Source of the DNA: Pseudomonadales bacterium
GTDB lineage: Bacteria > Pseudomonadota > Gammaproteobacteria > Pseudomonadales > Azotimanducaceae
Assembly: GCA_019634925.1 (NCBI GenBank)
Contig: JAHCAL010000004.1
Coordinates: 62,001-126,000, forward strand
Length of the DNA stretch: 64,000 nt
Direction: 5' to 3'
Position numbers and translations under genes: made by a program. Below, in pieces: positions 35,068 through 43,360 of this stretch. A model generated the notes under the pieces. The model ran no database searches. It saw only the letters and a list, made by a program, of their open reading frames with translations, and was not told the origin of the DNA. Positions within the stretch are counted from its first letter, which is position 1. Each line of letters opens with the position of its first letter.

Positions 35068-35508
35068 CTACTGCGCGCGTTCGGTCGGGTCGCGGCCGTC
35101 GCGTGGCGCGCCGGTACCGCTCGACCCCATGAAGATCTTGCGCCCGTCCTCGAACGTGACGTCGCGGCCGTTGGCGCGGTTGGAGCGGTCCTTGGCCTGG
35201 TAGCCGTCGACGACGATGACGGTGCCGGGCTTCAGCGTATCGCGCGTGAGGCCGGCGCGCAGCAGCGTGTTGGGCGTGCCCCCCTCCACCATCCAGACTT
35301 CGCTGGTGCCGTCTTCGGCGGTGTGTTCCACGTGTATCCACGCGTGCGGATTCACCCATTCCACCTTGACCACCGGGCCACGCAGCACCAGTGGGCGGTT
35401 GGGATCGAACTCGGCGCCGAACGCATGGTGCGCCCGGGCCGATCCGGGGCTCAGGACGGCGACTGCCAGCGCCAGTACCACGGGCAGCAGTATCGATGAT
35501 CTGGACAT
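35068..35508 (-). CDS. Secreted DUF6152 family protein
   Basis: 146 residues. A signal peptide (LLPVVLALAVAVLSPGSARA) ends before HHAFGAEFDPNRPLVLRGPVVKVEWVNPHAWIHVEH, the diagnostic start of DUF6152, and the rest is a compact beta domain ending DGRKIFMGSSGTG. Mature N-terminal His-His could bind copper in the periplasm, which is a guess. The ATG at 35508 follows GGAGAACACG. It is last of a minus-strand group (39328 down to 35068) of secreted proteins. Function is unknown. Confidence 0.8.
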   Translation of the reverse strand: MSRSSILLPVVLALAVAVLSPGSARAHHAFGAEFDPNRPLVLRGPVVKVEWVNPHAWIHVEHTAEDGTSEVWMVEGGTPNTLLRAGLTRDTLKPGTVIVVDGYQAKDRSNRANGRDVTFEDGRKIFMGSSGTGAPRDGRDPTERAQ

Positions 35509-35538
35509 GTGCGTGTTCTCCAATCGCTCAGGAACCGG

Positions 35539-36630
35539 TCAGCGTCCGCCCGGCTGTTCGCGTGCCTCGAGCGCGTCGGCTTCCAGCACACGCGCGCCGC
35601 GCAGGATGTTGGCGAGCGCGTAATTGCCCTCGTGACAGGCGTATTCGAACATCATGGCGTCGGTCGCCGGCCACGCGTACTCGCCGCTCCAGGGGGCCGT
35701 CCAGACCGTGGGATCGGACACCGTGAAGCTGTAGAGCAGCGTATCCGCGTCGAGTCGCCGGAACCGTTCCACGACGTGCAGGTTCTCCGTCGCACCGAAC
35801 AGGCCCGACTCGCGCGTGAAGTTGCGCGTGTCGACCACAAGCGTGTCGCCTTCCCACCAGCCGATCGAATCGCCCATCAGGAACCGCATGTCGTCGGGCA
35901 GATGCTCGGCGCCGAGCCGGACGATGCGCGCGTCATGGTTCATCTCGACCACGATGATCACGTAGTCGGGTGTCTGCACGATACGCTTCAGGTTGTTGTA
36001 GAGCACCGGCAGCATCGGCGGACCCGACGTCGAACCGAACCCGAGCAGGCATCGCTCCGCGAGCGGCCGCAGTTCGGGGTCGTCGTACGGCCAGGGCTCC
36101 GGCGTGCCGACCCACCATGCCTCGCCCGTGTTCTGCCGGAACGCCCCGCGCCGCGCCATGGCCGCCTGCAACGCCGCCGGAGTCATGGTCGGCAGGCGCC
36201 CGTTGGCCGGATCGGTGATGATGGAGGTGCGGAACTTGCCGTCGATCAGCACGGCGCCTTCGCCACGGTCGATCCAGAACGCGTTGTAGCCGCCCACGTT
36301 GCCGGCCGCGCCTTCCGATCCGTCGCCGCCTTCGGGCGGGGCATCGCGGTTCGGATCGCTCGGCCGCTGTCCGGCCGCCATGAGCGCACGCTCGCGCGCC
36401 TGGATCGCTTCCGCCTGCTCAGGTGTCAGGTAGAGATTGTTGCCGAACTCGATCGGGCGCTGCAGCGGGGTCAGTGTCGCGACGTCGTACATGCCGGAGA
36501 TGTCCGGATGCCCCCATGGTGTCAGCGCAGGCGTGCGGGCCACCGGCTCGGCAGCAGCGGCGAACTGCGCCGCGCTCACCAGCAGCAGTACCGCGAGCCT
36601 TCGTCCCGTTGCCCGTTCAGCGCGTGTCAT
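35539..36630 (-). CDS. Secreted protein of unknown function with GDTLV motif (long form)
   Basis: 363 residues with an N-terminal signal (RRLAVLLLVSAAQFAAAA). Conserved-looking elements are TPWGHPDISGMYDVATLTPLQRP, PMLPVLYNNLKRIVQTPDYVIIVVEMNHDARIVRLG and GDSIGWWEGDTLVVDTRNFTRESGLFG, ending MMFEYACHEGNYALANILRGAR. The segment WWEGDTLVVDT matches GRWEGDTLVIEVT in the neighbour at 36666, so the two belong to one uncharacterised superfamily common in soil and marine bacteria. The ATG at 36630 follows GGAGGGC. No catalytic motif is evident. Confidence 0.78.
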   Translation of the reverse strand: MTRAERATGRRLAVLLLVSAAQFAAAAEPVARTPALTPWGHPDISGMYDVATLTPLQRPIEFGNNLYLTPEQAEAIQARERALMAAGQRPSDPNRDAPPEGGDGSEGAAGNVGGYNAFWIDRGEGAVLIDGKFRTSIITDPANGRLPTMTPAALQAAMARRGAFRQNTGEAWWVGTPEPWPYDDPELRPLAERCLLGFGSTSGPPMLPVLYNNLKRIVQTPDYVIIVVEMNHDARIVRLGAEHLPDDMRFLMGDSIGWWEGDTLVVDTRNFTRESGLFGATENLHVVERFRRLDADTLLYSFTVSDPTVWTAPWSGEYAWPATDAMMFEYACHEGNYALANILRGARVLEADALEAREQPGGR

Positions 36631-36665
36631 GCTGCGCCCTCCACATTCCGGTCTCGTGTCCATAC

Positions 36666-37520
36666 TCAACGCTCGAGCGGCTTGCGCCGCAATTCGCCGA
36701 ACATCAGTTCCTCGACGAATTCCACGCAGCGGAAGTCGAGCAGGCGCGCATCCGGCTCCATCCGCCGGTACAGGGGCATGCTGATCTTCCAGGGTCGGGT
36801 GAACGTGACCGGATCCTCGATGAGCGCTTCGTAGTGAAGGTGGTCCGGCCCCACCCGCGTATAACGCTCGGTCACCTTCAGCTGATCGCTGTGGTGATTG
36901 CCGGACCGGTCGAACCAGGTCTGGTCGTTCTGGCCGGTCACCTCGATCACCAGCGTGTCGCCTTCCCAGCGGCCCACCGACTGGCCCATCCACGAGTCGA
37001 CCGGCGGCGGTCCCGGATCGGTCATGTGGACCTCGCGGACCGCACCGGCAAACTGGTAGGTGAACAGCGCGACGTCACCGCTCTGGAAGATCTGGAACGG
37101 GTGCGGCAGGTAGGTCGCGCGCGGCACACCGGGCAGGTAGCACTTGATCTCCGGGTCCCGGTCCAGCCACTCGCGCTGGTTTTCCTGCTTCTTCGCGAGT
37201 CCCGCATCCGTATAGGGTATGGGACCGCCCTCCACGACGCCGAGGCCCGGCGGCACGGCGCCCACGGCGCCGAGGCGCAGCGTCGCGACCGCCGGCAACG
37301 GGCCGTGCGGGCCATCGCGCAGCGCCATCGAGTGCCGCGCGAGATGCCGCTCGAGGTCGTAGTTGGCTTCGTTCAGCGCCTGCCAGATACCGTTCAGGTC
37401 CGGCAACTGGGTGCCCGGCAGGCGCGGCGCCACGTATTCCTGTGCCGGGGCGGCGCCCGACACGAGCAGCAGGACGACGACCGCGACGACGCGGGCAGAT
37501 CGATTGCAGCGTGGCTTCAT
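36666..37520 (-). CDS. Secreted protein of unknown function with GDTLV motif (short form)
   Basis: 284 residues, with a signal peptide (ARVVAVVVLLLVSGAAPAQ). It contains IWQALNEANYDLERH, DPEIKCYLPGVPRATYLPHPFQIFQSGD, SWMGQSVGRWEGDTLVIEVTGQND, RSGNHHSDQLKVTERYTRVGPDHL and a C-terminal half rich in beta strands. It is related to the 35539 product by the GDTLV core. The ATG at 37520 overlaps the upstream fusion gene by 4 nt, so the two are translated together. The single Cys in KCYLPG and the His pairs are candidates for metal or haem contact but unproven. Confidence 0.78.
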   Translation of the reverse strand: MKPRCNRSARVVAVVVLLLVSGAAPAQEYVAPRLPGTQLPDLNGIWQALNEANYDLERHLARHSMALRDGPHGPLPAVATLRLGAVGAVPPGLGVVEGGPIPYTDAGLAKKQENQREWLDRDPEIKCYLPGVPRATYLPHPFQIFQSGDVALFTYQFAGAVREVHMTDPGPPPVDSWMGQSVGRWEGDTLVIEVTGQNDQTWFDRSGNHHSDQLKVTERYTRVGPDHLHYEALIEDPVTFTRPWKISMPLYRRMEPDARLLDFRCVEFVEELMFGELRRKPLER

Positions 37521-39328
37521 CACTCCGTTCGCTCCCGCTGTTCCACCCGTCCCGCCACGCTCGCAGCGGGCAGGCCCGGCCTGGTCGAGTCCGCCTCCGC
37601 AGCCAGTTCCTCGGCCGACAGCGCCCGCCAGCGAACCGCCCCGAACAGCATTTCGTCCCAGCTCTGCTCGCCCCAGGGCACTTCGCGGTCCGGGTCGGGG
37701 TTGGCCGGATTCTGCGCCGAGTTGTCCCACGTGGTGGTGTGCACGATGCGCGTGCCGGCGGGCAGCCGCACCGGCTCCGTGAGTTCGTAGGTGGTCTGCC
37801 AGTTGAAGTCGTAGTTCGGCACCGACAGCAGCACGCGTTCCGAGCCGTCCGGCAGTACCGCCCTGAACTCGGACGCCTTGCCGCGATAGTGCGCGTGCGG
37901 CAGCAGGTTGTAGACCAGCACGTCCTGGTCGAACACCCGCGCCGCGGATTCGCTGTGCGCCTTGGCGCGCGGCGGAATGCGGATGCGCGGATTCATGAGA
38001 ATGGTCGTATGCAGTTCGTGGCGCGGCGGCGCGTCGTGGAAATAGATGCCGAGCCGCGAGCGGTCCGTCACGGGGCGCCCGAACGGGGTGTAGTGCATCT
38101 GGAACCGCAGGACCGCGCCGGCCGGCAGCAGCACGCCGGTATCGTCGGGCAGCAGTTCCGCCTCCGCCCCGGGCACGTAGCCACCGAGGCTGCCTTCCCT
38201 GGCCAGCCCACCGCGCCGGTTGGGATCGGGCAGGCCGAAGGTGGTGATGACGTGGTGCAGTCCTTCGCGTGTGCCCGGGAGGATTTCCGTCGCGCGCACC
38301 CAGACGTCACGGTCCAGCGGATTGCGGACCATCGGGTACTGATACTCCACCACGCCGCTCGCCGGAATCTCGTAGGGAGGGATCTCGATGACCAGGTCCG
38401 GCTCGCCGAGCGCCCATTCCGGTCTTTCGTGCACCACCGCGAGCAGCGGATCGGGCCCGTCGCCGCGCGGCGCGCCTGCTTCGATCCAGTGCACGAGCAG
38501 GCGTACCTGCTCGGCGTCAAGCGACCGGTCGTTCGCGTATGCGCCGAAGTGCGGATCCGCGTGCCAGGGCGGCATGCGCCCGGTGCGCACGACTTCCCGG
38601 ATCATCGGCGCAAACCCCTGCACCATGCGGTACTCGGTCATCGCCCACGGTCCGATGCCGCCGGGGCGATGGCAGGTGACGCAGTTCTCCACCAGCATCG
38701 GGGCGATGGTCTCGCTGTACGAGATCGCGGCATGTGCCTCGCGACGGCCGCGCTCGGGGAAATTGACCAGGCACCCCACCGGATCGGTCGTCGCCACGGC
38801 CGGTGCCTGCCCGGCGAGCAGCGCGTCGAGCGCGTCGGTCAGGTAATGGGCGGTCGCTTCGGCGCGCTGGCGCTCGTAGGTCAGCCGGTCGTCGAGTGCG
38901 CCTCGGTAGACCAGCTTCCAGCTGGCGGGGTCGATGACGAACACCTCGCCGGTCCGCACGATCCCGAGCGATTCGCCGATGATCTGCGCGGTGTCGAGCA
39001 TGATCGGCATGTCGACGCCGAAGGCCTTCGCTTCGGCCACGATCGCACCGCGGTCGTCCTGCAGGTTGCTGTTGATGAGCAGGAACTCGACGCCTTTCGC
39101 GGCGTAGGCGTCGCGGATTTCGCGCAGCGCGGGCAACGCGTTGCGCACGATCGGACAGCCGTTGCCGTGCACCATGATCACGACGGCACGGGCATCCGAG
39201 AAGTAATGCAGCTGCTGGGAACCACCCTCATGGTCGAGGAGGCGGAAGTTCTCGACCCGATCGCCCGGTGCGAGCGCCGCCGCCGCGGCGCACCAGGCCA
39301 GTAGAAACGAACCTGTAAGACGTCGCAT
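37520..39328 (-). CDS. Secreted redoxin / cytochrome c / copper-monooxygenase-like fusion
   Basis: 602 residues with a signal peptide (LTGSFLLAWCAAAAALA). Three parts follow. First is a thioredoxin-fold redoxin (about 20-170) with one active-site Cys at residue 58 in NGCPIVRN. Next is a cytochrome c-like segment with CVTCH at 216-220 (NCVTCHRPGGIGPW). Last is a C-terminal half resembling type II copper, ascorbate-dependent monooxygenases, with EGLHHVITTF, RFQMHYTPFG and LLPHAHYRGK as probable copper sites. It would couple thiol or electron input to an oxidation outside the cytoplasm. It is first of the minus-strand group running down to 35068. Confidence 0.82.
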   Translation of the reverse strand: MRRLTGSFLLAWCAAAAALAPGDRVENFRLLDHEGGSQQLHYFSDARAVVIMVHGNGCPIVRNALPALREIRDAYAAKGVEFLLINSNLQDDRGAIVAEAKAFGVDMPIMLDTAQIIGESLGIVRTGEVFVIDPASWKLVYRGALDDRLTYERQRAEATAHYLTDALDALLAGQAPAVATTDPVGCLVNFPERGRREAHAAISYSETIAPMLVENCVTCHRPGGIGPWAMTEYRMVQGFAPMIREVVRTGRMPPWHADPHFGAYANDRSLDAEQVRLLVHWIEAGAPRGDGPDPLLAVVHERPEWALGEPDLVIEIPPYEIPASGVVEYQYPMVRNPLDRDVWVRATEILPGTREGLHHVITTFGLPDPNRRGGLAREGSLGGYVPGAEAELLPDDTGVLLPAGAVLRFQMHYTPFGRPVTDRSRLGIYFHDAPPRHELHTTILMNPRIRIPPRAKAHSESAARVFDQDVLVYNLLPHAHYRGKASEFRAVLPDGSERVLLSVPNYDFNWQTTYELTEPVRLPAGTRIVHTTTWDNSAQNPANPDPDREVPWGEQSWDEMLFGAVRWRALSAEELAAEADSTRPGLPAASVAGRVEQRERTE

Positions 39329-39552
39329 GGTCTCCCCCCTTCGGCCGGACCTTCACCGTCGCCCGAGTTTACCAGCAGCCGGCCGCTCGCAGGCAAGTCG
39401 TGCCCGGGCCTGGATCCGGGCGCGTCGATTGCAGGCCAGGTGCCGCAATTCCGCGGCGGGCATACGGGGGGTATGATCCCGCGATATGCGGTCGGGCACG
39501 CCGCGCCCGACGGCGCCGGGACCCGCACCCGCCGAGGGGGTATCCGGGTCAG

Positions 39553-40053
39553 GTGGAACTGCTGCACGTCTTCGAGTGGTTTGATCAGTCGCTGCTGGCC
39601 GATGCGGCAAAGGCCTACGGGGGCGTTTTCGTGCTGGTGCAGGGAGTGCACCTGCTTTCGCTCGCATTGCTCGGCGGCATGGTGCTGGCAGGCGACCTGC
39701 GCATGCTCGGACTGCTGCTCACCGACGTGCCTGCGCGAACCGTGGTGGCCGCGACACAGCGCTGGTTCTCGGTCGCGCTCGGCCTCATGGTGCTGTCGGG
39801 CACGTTCATGTCCGGCGCCGTGGCGCTGAAGCTTTACTACAGCGAGATGTTCCTGGCCAAGATGGTCGCCCTGGCGACCGGCATCGTCTTCTTCTACGGG
39901 ATCCGCGGGCCGCTGTTCCGCCTGGCGGCGGACGAACCCACGGCGGGTGCGGCCGGCACGACCTCCATCTGGGCCGTGCGCCTGACGGCGATCGCTTCCC
40001 TGTGCATCTGGTTCACGGTCGCCGCCAGCGGGCGCTGGATCGGGTTTTCCTGA
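39553..40053 (+). CDS. Four-TM membrane protein of unknown function (DUF6644-like)
   Basis: 166 residues. It resembles the 11769 product: LLHVFEWFDQSLLADAAKAYGGVFVLVQGVHLLSLALLGGMVLAGDLRMLG, then three more helices ending ASLCIWFTVAASGRWIGFS. It is a probable membrane-anchored partner of an extracytoplasmic redox system. GTG at 39553 lies downstream of GAGGGGG and begins the conserved part. It is divergent from the redoxin fusion gene (224 bp between starts) and is followed by a 39-residue membrane peptide. Confidence 0.68.
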   Translation: MELLHVFEWFDQSLLADAAKAYGGVFVLVQGVHLLSLALLGGMVLAGDLRMLGLLLTDVPARTVVAATQRWFSVALGLMVLSGTFMSGAVALKLYYSEMFLAKMVALATGIVFFYGIRGPLFRLAADEPTAGAAGTTSIWAVRLTAIASLCIWFTVAASGRWIGFS

Positions 40054-40088
40054 ACGCGCAACCATCAGCAGACGGGGAACGGAGCCAC

Positions 40089-40208
40089 ATGCGTCGCACA
40101 ACCATTGACCGGGTCGCCATCGCCGCTTCCGCCATCGTCATCGCGGCTTTCCTGTGGTTCTGGGGCCTGCAGATCCTCGGGGTCATCGAACTGCTTTCGC
40201 TCGCCTGA
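40089..40208 (+). CDS. Small single-pass membrane protein (39 residues)
   Basis: MRRTTIDRVAIAASAIVIAAFLWFWGLQILGVIELLSLA: a charged N-terminus then one hydrophobic helix. The ATG follows GGGGAACGGAGCCAC, a good ribosome binding site. It starts 35 bp after the four-TM protein. It may be a partner subunit of that protein; no annotated relative is recognised. The frame continues upstream without a convincing alternative start. Confidence 0.55.
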   Translation: MRRTTIDRVAIAASAIVIAAFLWFWGLQILGVIELLSLA

Positions 40209-40363
40209 ACATCCGTGCGTGACGGGCGGCCCGCCGGTCGGTCAGAATTGGCGCCGTCCGCGCCCCGGTCCCTGCGATGTCGGCAACTGTGCCGGCTGAC
40301 ACCGGTTCGAGGCGCAAACAGGTCCCGAAACTCGAACCCGGCAATCCAGGAGCCTTTGCACCC

Positions 40364-41344
40364 ATGATCAAGACTCGTCTCACCGAAATGTTCGGCGTAC
40401 AGCATCCCATCGTGATGGGCGGCATGACCGGCGTCGGCTACGCCGACCTCGTTGCCGCCGTCGCGAACGCAGGTGCGCTCGGCTTCATCACCGCGCACAT
40501 GTTCCCGACCGCGGAAGGGCTCATGAAGGAGATCCAGCGCTGTCGGGACATGACCGACAAGCCGTTCGGCGTGAACATGACCATCCTGCCCTCGATCAAT
40601 CCGATTCCCTACGATGAATACCGGCGCGCGATCATCGAAGGCGGCGTCAAGATCGTGGAGACGGCGGGCCGCAACCCCGAGCCGCACCTGCCCGACTTCA
40701 AGGCCAACGGCGTGCGTGTGATCCACAAGTGCACCTCGGCCCGGCACGCGGTGACCGCGGAGCGCCTCGGCGTGGACGTGATCAGCATCGACGGCTTCGA
40801 GTGCGCCGGCCACCCCGGCGAGGATGACGTCACCATCATGGTCCTGCTGCCCGCCACCTGCGACCAGGTGAAGATTCCGGTGATCGCCTCGGGCGGCATG
40901 GCCGACGGCCGCAGCCTGATTGCCGCGCTCGCGCTCGGAGCCGACGGGGTCAACATGGGAACGCGGTTCCTGGCGACCAAGGAAGCGAAGATCCACGAGA
41001 ACGTGAAGCAGGCCATCGTGGCGAACACCGAGCGCGACACGGTGCTGATCAACCGCAGTCTGCGCAATACCTCGCGCGTGGCCCGCAATGCCGTCGCGGT
41101 TCAGGTGGCCGAGATCCAGCAGGATGTCTCCAAGACCTTCGACGACGTGCGTGAACTGGTTGCCGGGGTGCGCGGACGCACCAACGTGCTCGAAGGCGGC
41201 GATCTCGACGGCGGCATCTGGACGGTCGGCCAGAGCCAGGGGCTCATCCATGACATTCCGTCGTGCCAGGAACTGGTCAGCCGCATCATGACCCAGGCCG
41301 AGGACATCATTCACAAGCGTCTGGACCGGTTCGCGGCCGCGTAA
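40364..41344 (+). CDS. Nitronate monooxygenase family protein (NPD-like)
   Basis: 326 residues. The N-terminal MIKTRLTEMFGVQHPIVMGGMTGVGYADLVAAVANAGALGFIT is the family start, followed by VISIDGFECAGHPGEDDVT with the conserved His, and IASGGMADGRSLIAALALGADGVNMGTRFLAT as the FMN phosphate site. It shares the fold with the 2841 enzyme but belongs to a different branch. The ATG at 40364 follows CCAGGAGCC; the frame is open upstream to 40277 without conserved sequence. It is followed by an LLM-class flavoenzyme. Confidence 0.9.
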   Translation: MIKTRLTEMFGVQHPIVMGGMTGVGYADLVAAVANAGALGFITAHMFPTAEGLMKEIQRCRDMTDKPFGVNMTILPSINPIPYDEYRRAIIEGGVKIVETAGRNPEPHLPDFKANGVRVIHKCTSARHAVTAERLGVDVISIDGFECAGHPGEDDVTIMVLLPATCDQVKIPVIASGGMADGRSLIAALALGADGVNMGTRFLATKEAKIHENVKQAIVANTERDTVLINRSLRNTSRVARNAVAVQVAEIQQDVSKTFDDVRELVAGVRGRTNVLEGGDLDGGIWTVGQSQGLIHDIPSCQELVSRIMTQAEDIIHKRLDRFAAA

Positions 41345-41368
41345 TCCGGCGACCGCAGGGAGGGGGGC

Positions 41369-42652
41369 ATGAAATTCGGCATCTTCTACGAGCACCAGTT
41401 GCCAAAGCCATGGCACGACGGTGACGAACGACGCCTGTTCCAGGAAGCCCTGGAACAGGTCGAGGTGGCGGACCGGCTCGGCATCGACTACGCGTGGGAG
41501 GTGGAACACCACTTCCTCGAGGAATACTCGCACTCGTCCGCGCCGGAGGTGTTCCTGGCCGCCTGTTCGCAGCGCACCAGGAACATCCGGCTCGGCCACG
41601 GCATCCGCCAGGTGATACCCGGCTACAACCACCCGGCACGGACCGCCGAGGTGATCGCCACCCTCGACCTCGTGTCCGACGGGCGTGTCGACTTCGGCAC
41701 GGGCGAATCCTCGGCGATCCTGGAACTGGGCGGGTTCGGCATTCCCGTTGCCGAGAAGCGCGCCATGTACCTCGAAGCGACCGAGCAGATCTGCAACATG
41801 CTGGCCATGGATCCGTATCCGGGCTTCGAGGGTCGCTACTTCTCGATGCCCTGCCGCAACATCGTGCCGAAGCCGGTGCAGAAACCGCATCCGCCGCTCT
41901 GGGTCGCGTGCTCGCAGCGGGAAACGATCCGGATGGCGGCCCGGCTCGGCATCGGCGCGCTGACCTTCGCGTTCGTCGACCCGCTCGAGGCGAAGGAGTG
42001 GGTGGACGAGTACTACGCGATCATCCGCTCGGACGCCTGCGTGCCGATCGGCTGGACGGTCAATCCCAACATCTGCATGGTGTCGAGTTTCTCCTGCCAC
42101 GAGGACCGCGAGGAAGCGGTACGGCGTGGGCTCAAGGGTTTCGAATTCTTCGGCTACGCGCTCGGCAGCCTCTATGGATTCGGCGCGCACCGGCCGGGCC
42201 GCATGAACCTCTGGTCGGAGTTCGAGAAGGTCTATGCCGCCCGCCAGGCGGAGAACCCTCTCGAGCTGCAGGGCGCGCTCGGTGGTGGGCGGGGCGGGAT
42301 CGGCACGCCGGACGACCTGCGCGCGCACCTCAGGAAATTCGAGGAAGCCGGGGTCGACCAGGTCACGTTCATCCAGCAGGCCGGCAACAACCGCCACGAT
42401 CACATCTGCGAATCACTCGAGCTGTTCGCCGCCCGCGTCATGCCCGAGTTCAAGGCGCGTGCGGCGGAACGCGAGGCGCGCAAGACGGCAGAGCTGGCCC
42501 CGTACATCGAGGCGGCGCTGGCGCGCAAGCGCCACATGCCGATGCCCGCGGACGACGAACTGCCGGTGTTCGAGGCGCTGGGGCGACGGATCTCCGAGGA
42601 AAGCCGCAAGTCCGAGTCGATCTACGAGAAGCCGGGCACGGCACGCGGTTGA
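41369..42652 (+). CDS. LLM-class flavin-dependent oxidoreductase (limonene/alkanesulfonate monooxygenase-like)
   Basis: 427 residues. MKFGIFYEHQLPKPW, DYAWEVEHHFLEEYSHSSAPEVFLAACSQRTRNIRLGHGI and the VDFGTGESSAILELGGF region are typical. It would use reduced flavin and O2 to oxidise an unknown organic substrate. A C-terminal extension of about 60 residues is rich in Lys and Arg (KARAAEREARKTAELAPYIEAALARKRH). It lies 24 bp after the nitronate monooxygenase, probably in one operon. The ATG follows GGGAGGGGGGC. Confidence 0.9.
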   Translation: MKFGIFYEHQLPKPWHDGDERRLFQEALEQVEVADRLGIDYAWEVEHHFLEEYSHSSAPEVFLAACSQRTRNIRLGHGIRQVIPGYNHPARTAEVIATLDLVSDGRVDFGTGESSAILELGGFGIPVAEKRAMYLEATEQICNMLAMDPYPGFEGRYFSMPCRNIVPKPVQKPHPPLWVACSQRETIRMAARLGIGALTFAFVDPLEAKEWVDEYYAIIRSDACVPIGWTVNPNICMVSSFSCHEDREEAVRRGLKGFEFFGYALGSLYGFGAHRPGRMNLWSEFEKVYAARQAENPLELQGALGGGRGGIGTPDDLRAHLRKFEEAGVDQVTFIQQAGNNRHDHICESLELFAARVMPEFKARAAEREARKTAELAPYIEAALARKRHMPMPADDELPVFEALGRRISEESRKSESIYEKPGTARG

Positions 42653-42752
42653 ATCCATCGGTTTTCCCGAACGACCGACAAGGATCATCCGGTTTCGCCG
42701 GCCGCCTGCGGTCGTCGCATAATGCCGGCCCACCTTCGGCGAGGCCCGGACC

Positions 42753-43358
42753 ATGACCGACTTCAATCGCATCATCGACGGACTGACCAAGAGCGGCGTA
42801 CTGGGCGGCCTGGCCGGCGGACTGGCCGGTGGCGCACTGGCGGGCGCCCTCGGTGGCAAGGGCGCGAAGAAGCTCGGCAAGACCGCGGTGAAAGCGGGCG
42901 CCATCGCCGCGGTCGGCGGCATCGCGTGGAAAGCCTGGCAGACCTGGCAGGCGCAGCAGCAGGCTGCCGCGGCTGGTGCACCGGCCGAACCGCCGGCGCT
43001 GCCGGCGCCGGCGCACGACCTCCTGCTGATCCGGGCGATGATCGCCGCCGCCTATGCCGACGGCCACATCGACGCCACCGAGCAGACCCGTATATTCGAT
43101 CGGGTGGACAGCATGAACCTTGCGCCCGACGACAAGGCGCTGCTGTTCGATGAACTGCGCCGCCCGCTCGGACTGCGTGAACTGACGGAGCTGACTCCCC
43201 CAGGCGAGACCGCGGTCGAAGTCTACGCGGCCGCGCTGGTCGCCGCCGATCGCAGCCAGCCGGCTACGAAACGCTACCTGGCGGAGCTCGCAAGCCGATT
43301 GCAGCTGCCGGACGGCCTGGTGGCACAGGTCCACGCGGAGGCGGATGACCGGGCCTGA
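42753..43358 (+). CDS. TerB/DUF533-like protein with Gly-rich N-terminal segment
   Basis: 201 residues. A Gly/Ala-rich stretch (GVLGGLAGGLAGGALAGALGGKGAKKLGKTAVKAGAIAAVGGIAWKAW) is followed by a linker and a TerB-like helical domain (LLIRAMIAAAYADGHIDATEQTRIFDRVD...ALVAADRSQPATKRYLAELASRLQLPDGLV). TerB-type domains bind divalent metal at the membrane in stress responses; whether this one does is unknown. It lies 2 bp upstream of the NhaR-like gene, suggesting co-transcription. Confidence 0.82.
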   Translation: MTDFNRIIDGLTKSGVLGGLAGGLAGGALAGALGGKGAKKLGKTAVKAGAIAAVGGIAWKAWQTWQAQQQAAAAGAPAEPPALPAPAHDLLLIRAMIAAAYADGHIDATEQTRIFDRVDSMNLAPDDKALLFDELRRPLGLRELTELTPPGETAVEVYAAALVAADRSQPATKRYLAELASRLQLPDGLVAQVHAEADDRA

Positions 43359-43360
43359 GC

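Noticed and set aside
40013..42403. 796-residue minus-strand frame opposite the nitronate monooxygenase and LLM genes
   Set aside because: Same reason: the + strand holds two complete conserved enzymes.
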